Shown here in pieces: positions 8,981 through 17,925 of a DNA stretch of 19,107 nucleotides (within the stretch, counting starts at the first letter, position 1; the number at the start of each line of letters is the position of its first letter). This DNA comes from Sphaerosporella brunnea (lineage: Eukaryota > Ascomycota > Pezizomycetes > Pezizales > Pyronemataceae): assembly GCA_008704415.1 (NCBI GenBank), contig VXIS01000543.1:1-19107 (forward strand), given 5' to 3'. The position numbers were made by a program, and so were the translations under genes. Under the pieces are notes generated by a model. It ran no database searches, had not been told where the DNA came from, and saw only the letters and a program-made list of their open reading frames with translations.

Positions 8981-11551
8981 ATGGAGGCACCACTGCCATC
9001 GTCTACCGCCGCAAGCACGCCCTCGCCGCCGCCGCCGCCTTCCGGCGCCGTCCGCCCGCGCCATAAACTCACCGGCGCTGCGTCGCGCCCGACAAAACGC
9101 CGCTGCGTGTCCAGCGCGTGCATCGCGTGTCGCCGCCGGAAGTCGAAGTGCGACGGGAACACGCCGAGCTGTGCCGCCTGCGCCAGCGTCTACCACACCG
9201 AGTGCGTGTATGACCTGAATTCGGACCATCGCCGGAAGGGCGTGTACAAGAAGGACATCGACAACCTCAAGACGCAGAACGGGACGCTGCAGACCCTGAT
9301 CGAGGCCATTCTGAACGCGAGTCAATTCTCTTTTTGACCCCCCCCCCCCCTTCCAAATTGGCGGCGGGAGGCGGCTGACCGACCACGCACAGTATCCCGA
9401 GGACAAGGTCTTCGATCTGGTCAGAGAGATCCGCAGCTGCGATTCGCTCGAGGAACTGGCCGAACGCATCGCGGAGGAGCAGAAGCAGATCGCCGAGGGC
9501 ATCGCCACCGGAAGCGACAAACCCGCCGACGGCGACTCCCCCGCCAGCCAGAGCAGCATCTGGGCCGGCGAAGACGGGTACGGCATGCCCGCGTCGCTGG
9601 AGGCCGAGCTGAGCGGGAAGTTGGGCGCGTTGCGGCTGGAGGAGGGCCAGGTGCGGTTCATCGGCGCCACGTCGAACCTGATGCTGCTGCCAGCCACCCA
9701 GTACTCGGGCGACGAAGACCTTGGCCGCGCGTTTCGAACCCAGCGACAAGACATGCCGGTCCTTTCGTGGACCAACGTCACCCAGGACAAAGACCTGATA
9801 TTGCACCTGATAGTACTGCTGCTTCTCCTCCTGCACCTGCGACCGGGTGTGCCTGCTGACGGGTACAGACACTCTACTTCACCTACCACTATCCTTTCTT
9901 CACCACCCTCTCCAAAGACCTCTTCTACAAGGAGTTTTTCCGCGGCAGACAAGCGTCCGATCCTCGCCGCATCGACTACTGCACTCCAATCCTCGTGAAC
10001 ATCATGCTCGCCCTCGGCTGCCACTTCACCACCTGGCCCGGCGCCCGCGCGAACCCGGAAGACCCGGCTACAGCCGGCGACCACTTCTTCAAGGAGGCGA
10101 AACGGCTGATCCTCGAGAACGACGAGCACGAGAACCCGTGCCTGACAACCGTGCAAGCGCTGGCATTGATGTCGGTACGAGAAGCCGGCTGCGGGAGGGA
10201 AGCGAAGGGATGGGTCTACTCGGGCATGAGTTTCCGGATGGCGATGGACCTCGGACTGCACCTCGATCCTGCTGGGCTGAAGGAAACAGACTCGATGTCG
10301 GACGAGGAGATCGATGCGCGGAGGATTACTTTCTGGGGGTGTTTTCTCTTCGACAAGTACTCCCCCCCCCCCCCCGGCTTCCCCCGTGCCCCCTTCGCTA
10401 ACGCAAGCAGATGCTGGAGCAACTACATGGGCCGCATGCCACAGCTTCCCTCCGCAATGGTAACAGTCCCCAAACCCGACGTCTTCCCCTCGGAAGACAG
10501 CGACAACTGGGTGCCCTACACGGACGACGGTATAGTCGACTCTGCGCAGCCGTCACGGATCCGGGCGATATCTTTACAAATCAGCCAGCTGTGTGAAATC
10601 AGCAACGACATCCTTTTGAGCTTCTACAATCCCACGCCGCACTCCTCCTCGCCGGTCGCCAAGTCACTCACCAAATCCACGCTCACCGCCGACTTCAAGA
10701 AACTCGGCGACCTCTTTTCCCGCCTCGAGGAATGGCGCAAAAAACTCCCCCCCGAGTTGGAGCCGCGCGGCGGCTCCCTCCCCTCAGCGCTGCTGATGCA
10801 CATGTTTCACCAAACACTCTACATCCACCTCTTCCGGCCGTTCCTCAAATTCTCCAAAACCACACCACTCAGCCACCTCGACCCTCGCAAGGCGTGTCTC
10901 CACGCCGCAACCAACATCTCCAAGTACCTCCGCTTCTACAAACACCGCTACAAGCTCAAGCAGATTTGCAACGTTGCGGGGTACTTCCTGCACACGGCGT
11001 GCACCATCCACCTCCTCAACCTCCCGCAGAAGACGGCGGCGAGAGATATCGTGCAGGGCCTGCAAGGGCTCGAGGAGATGGGCGAGTGCTGGCCGGTCGC
11101 TAGGCGGTCACTAGTCATCATCGATATCCTTGTGCGCAGATGGCAGCTGGAGATTCCTGGCGAAGCGGCTACGATCCTGGCACGCTCTAGACTCGACGCC
11201 AAACGCTGGGGGCTGCAGGATAAAGGCCGCTGCCGTTCGCATTCCCCTCGCAGCGAGAGGAGCGATATCGTCGTGCCGATGAGCCCGCCCGTCCAGTTCT
11301 TCCAGCAGCAGGCTCAGGTGGGGGCTGGTGGCTGGCAGGGGGTCCAGGGGGAGCAGTGGTTGCTGCGGGATCAGGGAGAGCTGGGCATGGAGCTCCAGGG
11401 GCTGGGGGAGATGGGCTGGGAGGGCGAGGTGCCGGTGCCGGTGTGGGGGGAGGGCGTTTGGGGTGAGTGGCCTCCGCCCCCGACTCCTCGGGATGAGGGA
11501 GGGGTGGCGGCGGGGATGCAGTGGGGGAAGGGAGGAGAGACGGGCGGGTGA
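8981..11551 (+). CDS. Zn2Cys6 fungal transcription factor, NirA/Nit4-like type
   Basis: This is the intact gene of the window. Four exons (8981-9316, 9393-9812, 9869-10356, 10411-11551) join in frame to 794 residues. The N-terminus is proline- and serine-rich. The binuclear zinc cluster spans residues 47-75, with cysteines at 47, 50, 57, 64, 67 and 75 (CX2CX6CX6CX2CX7C) and the basic stretch RRRKSK. A linker and coiled-coil (about 88-112) follow. The fungal-specific regulatory domain covers roughly 250-480, with LYFTYHYPFFTTLSKD, the motif GWVYSGMSFRMAMDLGLH near 366 and FDKCWSNYMGR across the third intron. The tail after about residue 650 is glutamine-, glycine- and proline-rich. Such proteins bind CGG-containing sites in the nucleus and activate catabolic genes. 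The overall pattern recalls NirA/NIT4-like regulators, but the target is not deducible. I took the ATG at 8981 because it directly precedes the conserved N-terminus after an untranslated-looking leader. Confidence 0.9.
9317..9392 (+). other. Intron 1 of the factor gene, probable GC-AG type
   Basis: Reading straight through gives a stop at 9335-9337. Removing 9317-9392 (76 nt) restores the frame and yields AILN joined to YPEDKVFDLVREIR, the expected helical continuation. The donor would be GCGAGT, the consensus GTGAGT with C at position 2. The branch site is CTGAC at 9375-9379 and the 3' end is CACAG. A C13 tract lies within it. The alternative GT donor at 9321 gives the wrong phase. The other alternative is a one-base insertion without an intron: the left arm lacks the T at this spot and would read through the C-run. 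Confidence 0.6.
9813..9868 (+). other. Intron 2 of the factor gene
   Basis: These 56 nt begin GTACTG and end GGGTACAG, with CTGAC at 9856-9860 as branch site. Splicing is at a codon boundary and joins LILHLI to TLYFTYHYPFF, restoring the conserved start of the regulatory domain. Reading through instead gives a leucine-rich run and a stop at 9996-9998. Confidence 0.85.
10357..10410 (+). other. Intron 3 of the factor gene, in-frame and stop-free
   Basis: These 54 nt begin GTACTC, contain a C14 tract and the branch site CTAAC at 10398-10402, and end AAGCAG. Removal gives FDK joined to CWSNYMGR, the conserved sequence of this domain. The length is a multiple of three and there is no stop, so retention would insert 18 mostly proline-, alanine- and phenylalanine-containing residues. 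Confidence 0.85.
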
Positions 11552-12824
11552 TTGGGGGGTGGGAGGAGTTCGGAATTGGTGTTTGTTTATTTTGGTGCTT
11601 GGGATATGGGATATGGGATTTGGGGGTGGAGCGGGGATTCCTCACCATTGTTTATATTGCATGCATTGTTTTTGGGTACGATTGTCTTACTTCTCAGTTG
11701 TGTGGCTACGGCGGCGCAGCCGTTTGAGGCGCTCAGGTGGCGTAGCTGCCTGCTGCTGACCTTTGCCATATCGTTTTCTTTTTCTTTTTTTTTTTTTTTT
11801 TTTTTTTTTTTTCTTACTTTCCCTTGCACCACTCAAAGTCGCCGACCATATGTATGTAGCTGGGAAGAAAACCCGAGGGGGACGGGGGCGGGGGCGGCGG
11901 CGGTTTTGGGTTTGGTCATGGTTTCTGGTTTTTAGGCAACAGAAAAGGAAAAAAAGCTACAGTGGGTTATGGTTATCCTGCAAAGTATGTCACCCGACAA
12001 GTCGTGGGGCAACAGAGATTCCGTTGATTCCGTTGATTCCGGGCCAAAAAGCCGCTGCAGACAGTGAACTGCCGGGCTCTGCTGGGGTTAGCCGGCTGCG
12101 AGTGATGCCCCGTGGCTGCTGCTGATCCTGGGCCACCACGAGTGATGCCGCGTGAGCCGAATACCCAGCCTGTTTCGGCGGAGATGGGATATGTGCAGCA
12201 AGCACGGAACTCTCTCGCACTTGTTGGGTATCAAAGCGGTGTGGTAGATATAACCCTCCCTCCCTCCCACGCAGTTTGCAAGGGAATCGCTTGGTCGAGA
12301 CACGCCCTGTTGCCGAGGAGGGGACAGCTTTTTGGCGAGGCCATGGAGTTTTTTGCACCCAAGAGACCTGGTCCGTGATATGGTCTGGTGGGAAAGTGGG
12401 AGGAGGAAAGTGATGCTGGGGGCTGAGGTGGGAAGCATCTAAAGGCTTTTTGTTTCTTTCCGCTGAACAGGTGTGCAAGAACCGCGCAAAGGAAATCAAC
12501 AGCGTTGTGGGCCCGGACGGATTGCTGCCTGGCTTTTGCACGCAGTTTTGTCCCCCTCGAGTGAGGGCCCGTGAGCGAAACTTGCCGCCACACACACTTT
12601 TTTCTGGGCGGAAGTGTTTGCAGTCGTTGCTATTGAGAGCTAGGCTCAATGGTACGTGCGGACAGCGTTGGGTGCGACTGGTTCTGTGGTGGAGCGTTTT
12701 GGGGTCGTGGTGGATTGTCGAGAACGTGGTTGATAATGGTTCATACGGATCCGATGCCCCGTCCTGGGGAGTCCGGTTTGTTGTGCTGTCGATCCAACGC
12801 GCTGTGAAGGGTCACAGCTGTCAA
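11552..12824. other. Intergenic region after the factor gene, with T28 tract
   Basis: I see no convincing gene. The first 230 bases are probably 3' untranslated sequence. A run of 28 T lies at 11785-11812, and a short triplication of ATTCCGTTG-like sequence occurs near 12018-12042. A 219-codon minus-strand frame (11990-12649) and several plus-strand frames have no family features. A TATA-like GATATAACCC followed by CCTCC repeats sits near 12246-12270 and could belong to a promoter for the next locus. Confidence 0.4.
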
Positions 12825-13447
12825 ATGTCACCTCATGGCCCTGGGGGCGTCAACGAGGCTTGCGTCGACGTAGAAGCGCTCCTTGTCCGCTTCCGGGAGG
12901 ACCTCGGTGGTCTTTCTAGCCCTGGAAGTGTTTGTGGTCACGAAGGGGTTTTTCAACTGCAGCTTCGGGTCGTGCTAGACGCTGGTGGGGCCACTACGCT
13001 ACTGACACAGATGCTGCACCCCTCAAGTCGTTTGCGAACAGCGTCCCAATCAGACCCTCGGATATGGCGCCTTTGTTTGGCCGGACAGCAGCCCAGTGCG
13101 ACTAACTCCGAGAACGATCGCAAGAAGCATCACGAGGAGGGGCCACGAAAACCAGCAGAAGAAGTGGTAAGCCCTACTCTTGACTACCTGACCGTTCAAC
13201 GGACGCTCACATAAAAGCAGGTCAATAGCAGCTATGATCCCGAATACAAGCCCAAGGAGGGAGCCACACGACTTGAAGCTCTTGCGGTGATGGCTACGGC
13301 GCTTGGATTCAGCCGCCGAAAGCACGGTATCTGTTGGAGCAGGCGGGGGGGGGGGGTCTTCACACAATGTGCAACGAGATGAGCCGGAAGTGGCTATTGG
13401 AGGAGGGAATGAATCTGGAGGAAATAGGCGGAACGGCGATGGACTAG
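12825..13447 (+). pseudogene. Relative of the arm hypothetical gene, broken
   Basis: An in-frame ATG at 12825 opens an unrecognised segment that ends HHEEGPRKPAEEV. A good intron follows (13167-13220, 54 nt, GTAAGC to AAGCAG, with a CTGAC branch site), then VNSSYDPEYKPKEGATRLEALAVMATALGFSRRKHG. This part matches the arm gene at the K-P-x-x-G-x-x-x-L-x-x-L-A spacing. A G12 tract (13345-13356) then puts the rest in another frame, where CNEMSRKWLLEEGMNLEEIGG is readable to the stop at 13445-13447. Either the tract has expanded and broken the gene, or its length is misread. It lies just upstream of, and on the same strand as, the Harbinger transposase remnant. The function is unknown. Confidence 0.4.
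13345..13356. repeat. Poly(G) tract, G12
   Basis: This run of 12 G falls exactly where the frame of the 12825-13447 gene changes, so its length decides whether the gene is open. Confidence 0.85.
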
Positions 13448-13808
13448 CTATAGATCGAATGAAGGTATCCTAGAAGATAATTTTTCAACCAGCAACAAAA
13501 CAGTTCTTCCGCGATCGGCTGTGCGTACTCGAAGATTTGGACCGAAGTGTAATCGGGAGGTTTTGCGGCGCCCGATATCACCCACCATTTTCGTAGATAG
13601 AAGCCACGCATATGCACATATCTGTGCAGACGCGCGCCGTCGGTCTCGGAAAGGTCATTTCTTATCCCCCAAGCGTCGCGATATAGCAGCCGGAAACGCT
13701 AGATGTGACAACACAGATTGGCTGCGGTTTACGTTGCGCGACGCGACGTCCAGCGACTCGATAGTGTTCCTCATAATGAAGAGGAGAATCATCTCGACAA
13801 CCATCAGT

Positions 13809-14897
13809 ATGCCAGATACAGAACTTGAAGAAGGTGTTTTTGTGTTTTTGTCGTCTACCCTTGTAAGACGCGCGACGCGGATTGGTGCCCCCCCCCCGCT
13901 TCATGTTCCCCTTCTCCCTAGATCTCTTTGCAGCGGAGTGCCTGCACTTTTTCCGGTGAGTGCTTCTAAAACAAAAAAGGATTTATATGAGGAGAATTTC
14001 TCGGCTTACCACGGTCGTTCACCTATTAAGATATGGACCCTGCTGCGATATTTTGCAATCGAGGAGGGCCGGCTATAAGTGTTTCCCAGAGACCGCCTTG
14101 TGCGTGGTACTCTTCAAACTTCTCGGCACCGTCTCGCTACCAGGACCTCATGTGTGTTTTTCAACGGTCTCGGTGGCTGTCAATTATTTTTAACGAGACC
14201 GTTGGGCATCTGGTATGTAACTACATGTGCGGCAATCCGAAGGGTAAGGCTAACTGGTGCAGGTTGCCCGATATTTGGATAAAATGAATCGGGATGAACG
14301 CCGCTTGACTGGACCGACTATCCGTCGCTACGCAACTGCAGTACAAAATACTGGCGGTGCCCACCGGTGTGTGGGGCTTCATCGATGGCACAATGCGTGC
14401 GCTTTGCCGTCCGCATAAAAATCAAAGCAGCTACTATTATGGGCATAGAAAATGCCGTGAGATCAAGTTCCAGGTGGTTACAGCAGCTGATCGGCTCATG
14501 AGTCTCCTTAGAGGATCGTGGCCTGGTCATCGTGCGGATCGGGGGGATGTGTTTGGCTTCAGGACTCTGGGATAGGCTTCGAAGACTTACTCCTGAAGAT
14601 GATTGCTATCTTTCCGGGGATCCAGCCTACTCATTGTACTACGGAGCTATAAGTGCATACTACGATGTCTTCGCTGCGGATTAGCGTTGAGTATAGCTTT
14701 GGAAATCGATGATGCTGTGGAGTTTTAACGGTTTTAAGGGCGATTTGAAGGTTGGATTGTCACCGGTTTCCGCATATTTTGTCGTCGCTGTACTTTTCGA
14801 TAATATTCATAGTTTTTTGTATGGTAACCAGACAGTTGAATTGCCCTCCACCCTCTCTTCACGACTATATTTCCTAAATTATGTACATAATTGCTAG
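13809..14897 (+). pseudogene. PIF/Harbinger DDE transposase, decayed
   Basis: The remains read in order across all three frames: MPDTELEEGVFVFLSSTLVR (ATG 13809), NFSAYHGRSPIKIWTLLRY, GYKCFPETALCVVLFKLL, YQDLMCVFQRSRWLSIIF, DERRLTGPTIRRYA, VWGFIDGTMRALCRPHKNQ, LRRLTPEDDCYLSGDPAYSL, RISVEYSFGN and GFKGDLKVGLSPVSAYF with YGNQT near the end. These match the DDE superfamily endonuclease of fungal Harbinger elements. The presumed catalytic codons are GAT at 14384-14386, GAT at 14619-14621 and GAG at 14689-14691; each is in a different frame. I count at least six frame changes, and the block between the second D and the E is shortened. The element is dead. I could not identify its terminal repeats. 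Confidence 0.85.
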
Positions 14898-14904
14898 TTC
14901 CTCT

Positions 14905-15850
14905 TTAATTCCTTTGAAAGAGCCTCGCTCCTTGCCTTGTCTTCAGCTCGATCTGTCGTTCCATCCGCTCCAGATCCTCAGCGCGTTGCATCTCTACTTG
15001 GGCCTGATCCTCAATACGTTGACTTTGCATGAGCTCTCTGTGGCGTGTAGCATCCTCTCTATCCGGAGCAATTTCCTGTCGTAGTTCTTGAAACTTTGCC
15101 TCCTCTAGTTCGCGCTCGTGAGCAGCCAGACGCAGCCAGCATCCCATCAGACAACGTAGTACAATCTCTGTCCATCGCGGCACCCACTGCAATCAAGCCA
15201 TCGCCATAAGCATCGGCAGTGCTGACACTGGCCGCCTTTTTTATTTCCCTCCTCTTCCGTGACTGCGCTGAAGCCCATGCCACCTCCTTATTCGTTGCAT
15301 CCACGTCAAACACTACTACCTCCGCGTTCCCGGATTTCTCACCCTCGCCATCTGCAGCCTCGAGCCCCGCACGTCTTTTTTGCGATGGATGAGCAAACAT
15401 AAATCGCCGTTGGATTTCCGAGTCTTCCTTCTCTTTCCCTTGGGCCATAGGGGTTGCAGAGGTTGGCGCAGTCATTCCTTCCAGCGCTTCCTCATGCCTT
15501 ATCCATTCATCCACCTTTCAGCACAGATCGTCGTATTTTTGTGCTGAGCCTATCAAGTTTCATAAGTCAGTCAAGCCCAACGCAGTTTGACCAGTGTGCC
15601 TACCGCTATTTATGCCATTGGACACCTCCTTAAGCACCTAACGTTGTATCACAAGCCCGGCCACCCACCGTTCTGGAAGGATCGCTCAGCCTGACGGCAG
15701 TTTTTTTGGTCCAACAACTCAGTAATCTTTTTGCCAGAAGCGGCCTTTGTTGTTCTGGACGTGCTCCGCTTGGTAGTCCACACAAAGATTCGTCAGGACG
15801 AGCTTATTATCTTGAGTAAGGTGCGTCTTTTTTTTTTCGTTGCGGCTCGG
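14905..15850 (-). pseudogene. Myb/SANT-like DNA-binding partner of Harbinger, decayed
   Basis: On the minus strand the pieces read in order. First comes VLTNLCVDYQAEHVQNNKGRFWQK (about 15805-15733). A one-base shift at an A-run follows, then ITELLDQKNCRQAERSFQNGG, KEVSNGINS, and a probable short intron ending CTCAG. Next is AQKYDDLC, an in-frame TGA at 15518-15520, and KVDEWIRHEEALEG with a long acidic and basic tail. After another frame change it ends in a charged coiled-coil (HERELEEAKFQELRQE to LKTRQGARLFQRN), stopping at 14905. The N-terminal part fits the trihelix/SANT-like proteins that accompany PIF/Harbinger transposases and bind the transposon ends. It converges on the transposase with only a few bases between the stops, as expected for a two-gene element. 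Confidence 0.6.
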
Positions 15851-15988
15851 CGTCAGAGCGGGGTAGGCGAAACACTTGGCGTGCGCTCGGCGGGAGGAGC
15901 AGGCGGTGGCACAGCGGCGCGATGGTGAAGAGGAGGCGGCATAGAAGCGAGCCTCCAAGCTGTCTTCAAGTTCAACTCAGTCTAAATA

Positions 15989-16390
15989 CTATCCACTTTG
16001 CAGGAGAAAGCGTACCTCAATTCTTCCGGGCCGTCGTGCCAGTTCCCTTTCCATCCTGCGCGCCTCTCCCACGGCCGGTGTGGCCTTGTGCGTTTCCAGC
16101 CTCAAATACCCTTGAAGCTCGGCGGCCGATAGCTCAGTGAATGCACTTCCATACAACCCTTTGCAAAGATTGTTGGAGTGGTGTAAGGACCGCCGGCGGA
16201 AGCGGAGGCTCGGCGTTGCCAATAATCTCCACCTCCTCCTCCTCCTGCGCCTCTTGCAGCTCTCGCTCCGCTTCAAGCTCCTCACGCTGCTGCAGTCGTA
16301 TCTCCTCCCGGGCATCTTCCACCTCCTCAGGATCCAGCTCCGCTCTTCTTCCCCTAGCTCGGCTAGCTGTTGCGCGAAATGTTCGGACAT
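15989..16390 (-). pseudogene. Acidic coiled-coil reading frame, frameshifted
   Basis: An ATG at 16390 opens MSEHFAQQLAELGEEER. One frame change later the sequence continues as ELDPEEVEDAREEIRLQQREEL and a glutamate-rich coiled-coil, then AEPPLPPAVLTPLQQSLQRVV, stopping at 16134. In the first frame, further on, it reads ELQGYLRLETHKATPAVGEARRMERELARRPGRIE. A GTACGC donor follows GRIE, so this could be an upstream exon of the Myb/SANT-like gene. Composition and order suggest a once-real protein. I do not recognise a family. Confidence 0.35.
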
Positions 16391-17087
16391 AGTGTGTTTT
16401 TGGGGTGGATTTCCTTGAGCTGTTTCAACGTTGCCGGGTGTATGAGTGCGGGGGGGGGGGGGTCGCTACGGTCGTTGAGTCTAGAGTGGTGCTGCTGTTC
16501 CTGCATGCAGGTCTGGGCGCATAACCGGATCTCCTTTCTATATCGGAGGTATCTGCATATCTGCATGCAGCACCCGCATTCTGCAGGCGCACGAGATATC
16601 TGAGACATAACAGCAAAACCTTCCTGATGTACCGTTCGTAAATCTCGTAATGTGCACGCTGTGCTTGACAAAACCCATGCATCCGTTCAGGCGCGTCACA
16701 GTAGCTAGGCACAGGCCTACGGTGGCGCTGTTGCGGGTGCGGAGGCGTGGTCTCGCGGGGCACGTCATCGATATATCCATCACAGAGCACTGTCTACACG
16801 CTGCAGAGCTAGTTGGTGACTGCTGGGCTGATCATTTTCCGGATGCGGTCAAGACGACGACAATCTTTTCGCACCTCATGAGGACGTCGACAATCGCCTC
16901 CACCAACGCCGCTCCCTGGGCACCGCTGGATGCAGGGTGGGAGACACGCTTAACCGTGACACGCAGTTGTTTCTCTTTACCGCCACATATGGCACTCAAA
17001 CAGGACAGGGAAAACAAACTGCATAAGAAAAAAAGAAAACAATTCGCATAATCTGCAAAAACTACCACAATCGGCCATCACCAAACC
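16391..17087. other. Region without a recognisable gene
   Basis: It contains a G13 tract at 16450-16462 and two copies of CTGCATGCAG about 60 bp apart (near 16501 and 16560). Overlapping frames of 100-130 codons exist on both strands but show no domain features. Confidence 0.4.
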
Positions 17088-17149
17088 ATGCCCCCATTCA
17101 TGCTTCCACCAGAAAACAATGCCCCCATCCATGCTTCCACCAGAAAACA
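17088..17149 (+). repeat. 31-bp tandem duplication
   Basis: Two head-to-tail copies (17088-17118 and 17119-17149) differ at one base (ATTC against ATCC). Each starts ATGCCCCCAT, so each copy offers an ATG. Confidence 0.9.
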
Positions 17150-17502
17150 AATGCCGCCGATTGAAAGCGAAAAAATACCCCGTCGACCCATCAACCGAAC
17201 CGCGACAAAATATACTCGAACGTCTGACCGACATAACTGCGGTGGGTTTCGAAAGGACACTTATCCCAGACCACCTCGAGGACACCTACAGTCTACTGTT
17301 AGCTAGCCTGCAACGCGTTCCGATGGCGGCGGGCATAACGCACCATCATCGTTTTGGGTCCACGAAATACGGCAGTTGCAGGATGGTGGAGTTGCGGAAG
17401 TCGAAGGACGAGGCTCCGCGAACCGGAAAACCACCTTCTTGCTGCGGCGTTTACGGATGCCGAAGGTCCTGGACCTGGTGTTCAGGCCTCCAGCGGAGAT
17501 GA
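17119..17502 (+). CDS. Hypothetical reading frame, doubtful
   Basis: An ATG in the second 31-bp repeat opens 127 codons. The stretch KKYPVDPSTEPRQNILERLT and onward, through DITAVGFERTLIPDHLEDTY, has balanced protein-like composition with an amphipathic helical look. The last third is cysteine- and arginine-rich and resembles chance sequence, so a true exon might end near 17320. I recognise no family and no partner gene. Confidence 0.2.
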   Translation: MPPSMLPPENKCRRLKAKKYPVDPSTEPRQNILERLTDITAVGFERTLIPDHLEDTYSLLLASLQRVPMAAGITHHHRFGSTKYGSCRMVELRKSKDEAPRTGKPPSCCGVYGCRRSWTWCSGLQRR

Positions 17503-17587
17503 AGTTGCTGATGCTGGTCATGGCAACACGTGCCGCGCGACGGCGTGGAGGGCGTGTGGCGTCCATGGATTGTTTGTGCGAAGTGTT

Positions 17588-17695
17588 GCGTGAAGTGTTT
17601 CGGGAAGTGTGGTGTGGAGTTTTGCGTGAAGTGCGGTATGAAGTTTTGCGTGAAGTGTGGTGTGAAGTTTTGCGTGAAGTGTGGTGTGAAGTTTT
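17588..17695 (+). repeat. 24-bp tandem repeat array
   Basis: A diverged 36-nt first unit (17588-17623) is followed by three 24-nt units (17624-17647, 17648-17671, 17672-17695), the last two identical. The unit begins GCGTGAAGTG and ends GTGAAGTTTT. Since 24 is a multiple of three, the array reads as an 8-residue periodic peptide in every frame: CVKCGVKF or CEVLREVW on the plus strand, and stop-free in all three frames on the minus strand (for example HFTQNFTP). Confidence 0.9.
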
Positions 17696-17795
17696 GCGTC
17701 GCAAAAGGTTCGAGCAATGGAGGAGGTGGGAGGTAGCGGGGATGGTCTCACTTGAAAAATTAAGCCGCTTATATACCTCACGGAACATGGTGGCC

Positions 17796-17846
17796 ATTGA
17801 ACCTGGGTTGCCATTGAACCTGGGTTGCCATTCAAGCTGGGCTGCC
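17796..17846 (+). repeat. 17-bp tandem repeats
   Basis: Three head-to-tail units (17796-17812, 17813-17829, 17830-17846) and a partial fourth read ATTGAACCTGGGTTGCC. The first two are identical and the third has three changes. Confidence 0.9.
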
Positions 17847-17925
17847 ATTGAAAGTGGGGTGCAAGTGAGAAATTGTGATGCGCAAAAATTTGAGGTATAC
17901 AAGATTCTTGCGGCCTTCGGCCTCA

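Larger units (their letters stand above)
4836..10039 (-). repeat. Right arm of giant inverted repeat
   Basis: This is the mirror copy of 1-4803. Its outer limit at 10039 is set only by the start of the window, so the true repeat may be longer. The right arm holds the better-preserved version of every shared gene and contains 412 bp (8549-8960) absent from the left arm. It runs without a break into the rest of the intact transcription factor gene, which suggests it is the ancestral or correctly assembled side. That inference rests on gene integrity rather than on any outside reference. Confidence 0.97.

Noticed and set aside
8112..9066. Two plus-strand frames of over 260 codons upstream of the factor
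   Set aside because: They lie in the promoter and leader, are arginine-, alanine- and proline-biased, and one crosses the real start codon in another frame.
9321..9392. A standard GT-AG intron with donor GTCAAT in the factor
   Set aside because: It has a good branch site and acceptor but joins the exons in the wrong phase; the donor four bases upstream (GCGAGT) fits the frame.
8318..10261. A 647-codon open frame on the minus strand opposite the factor gene
   Set aside because: It is the antisense of GC-rich coding exons and crosses the promoter and two introns; its sequence is low complexity with no domain, while the plus strand has a clear family match.
11990..12649. A 219-codon minus-strand frame after the factor gene
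   Set aside because: No recognisable domain or coding bias, and it includes short repeats.
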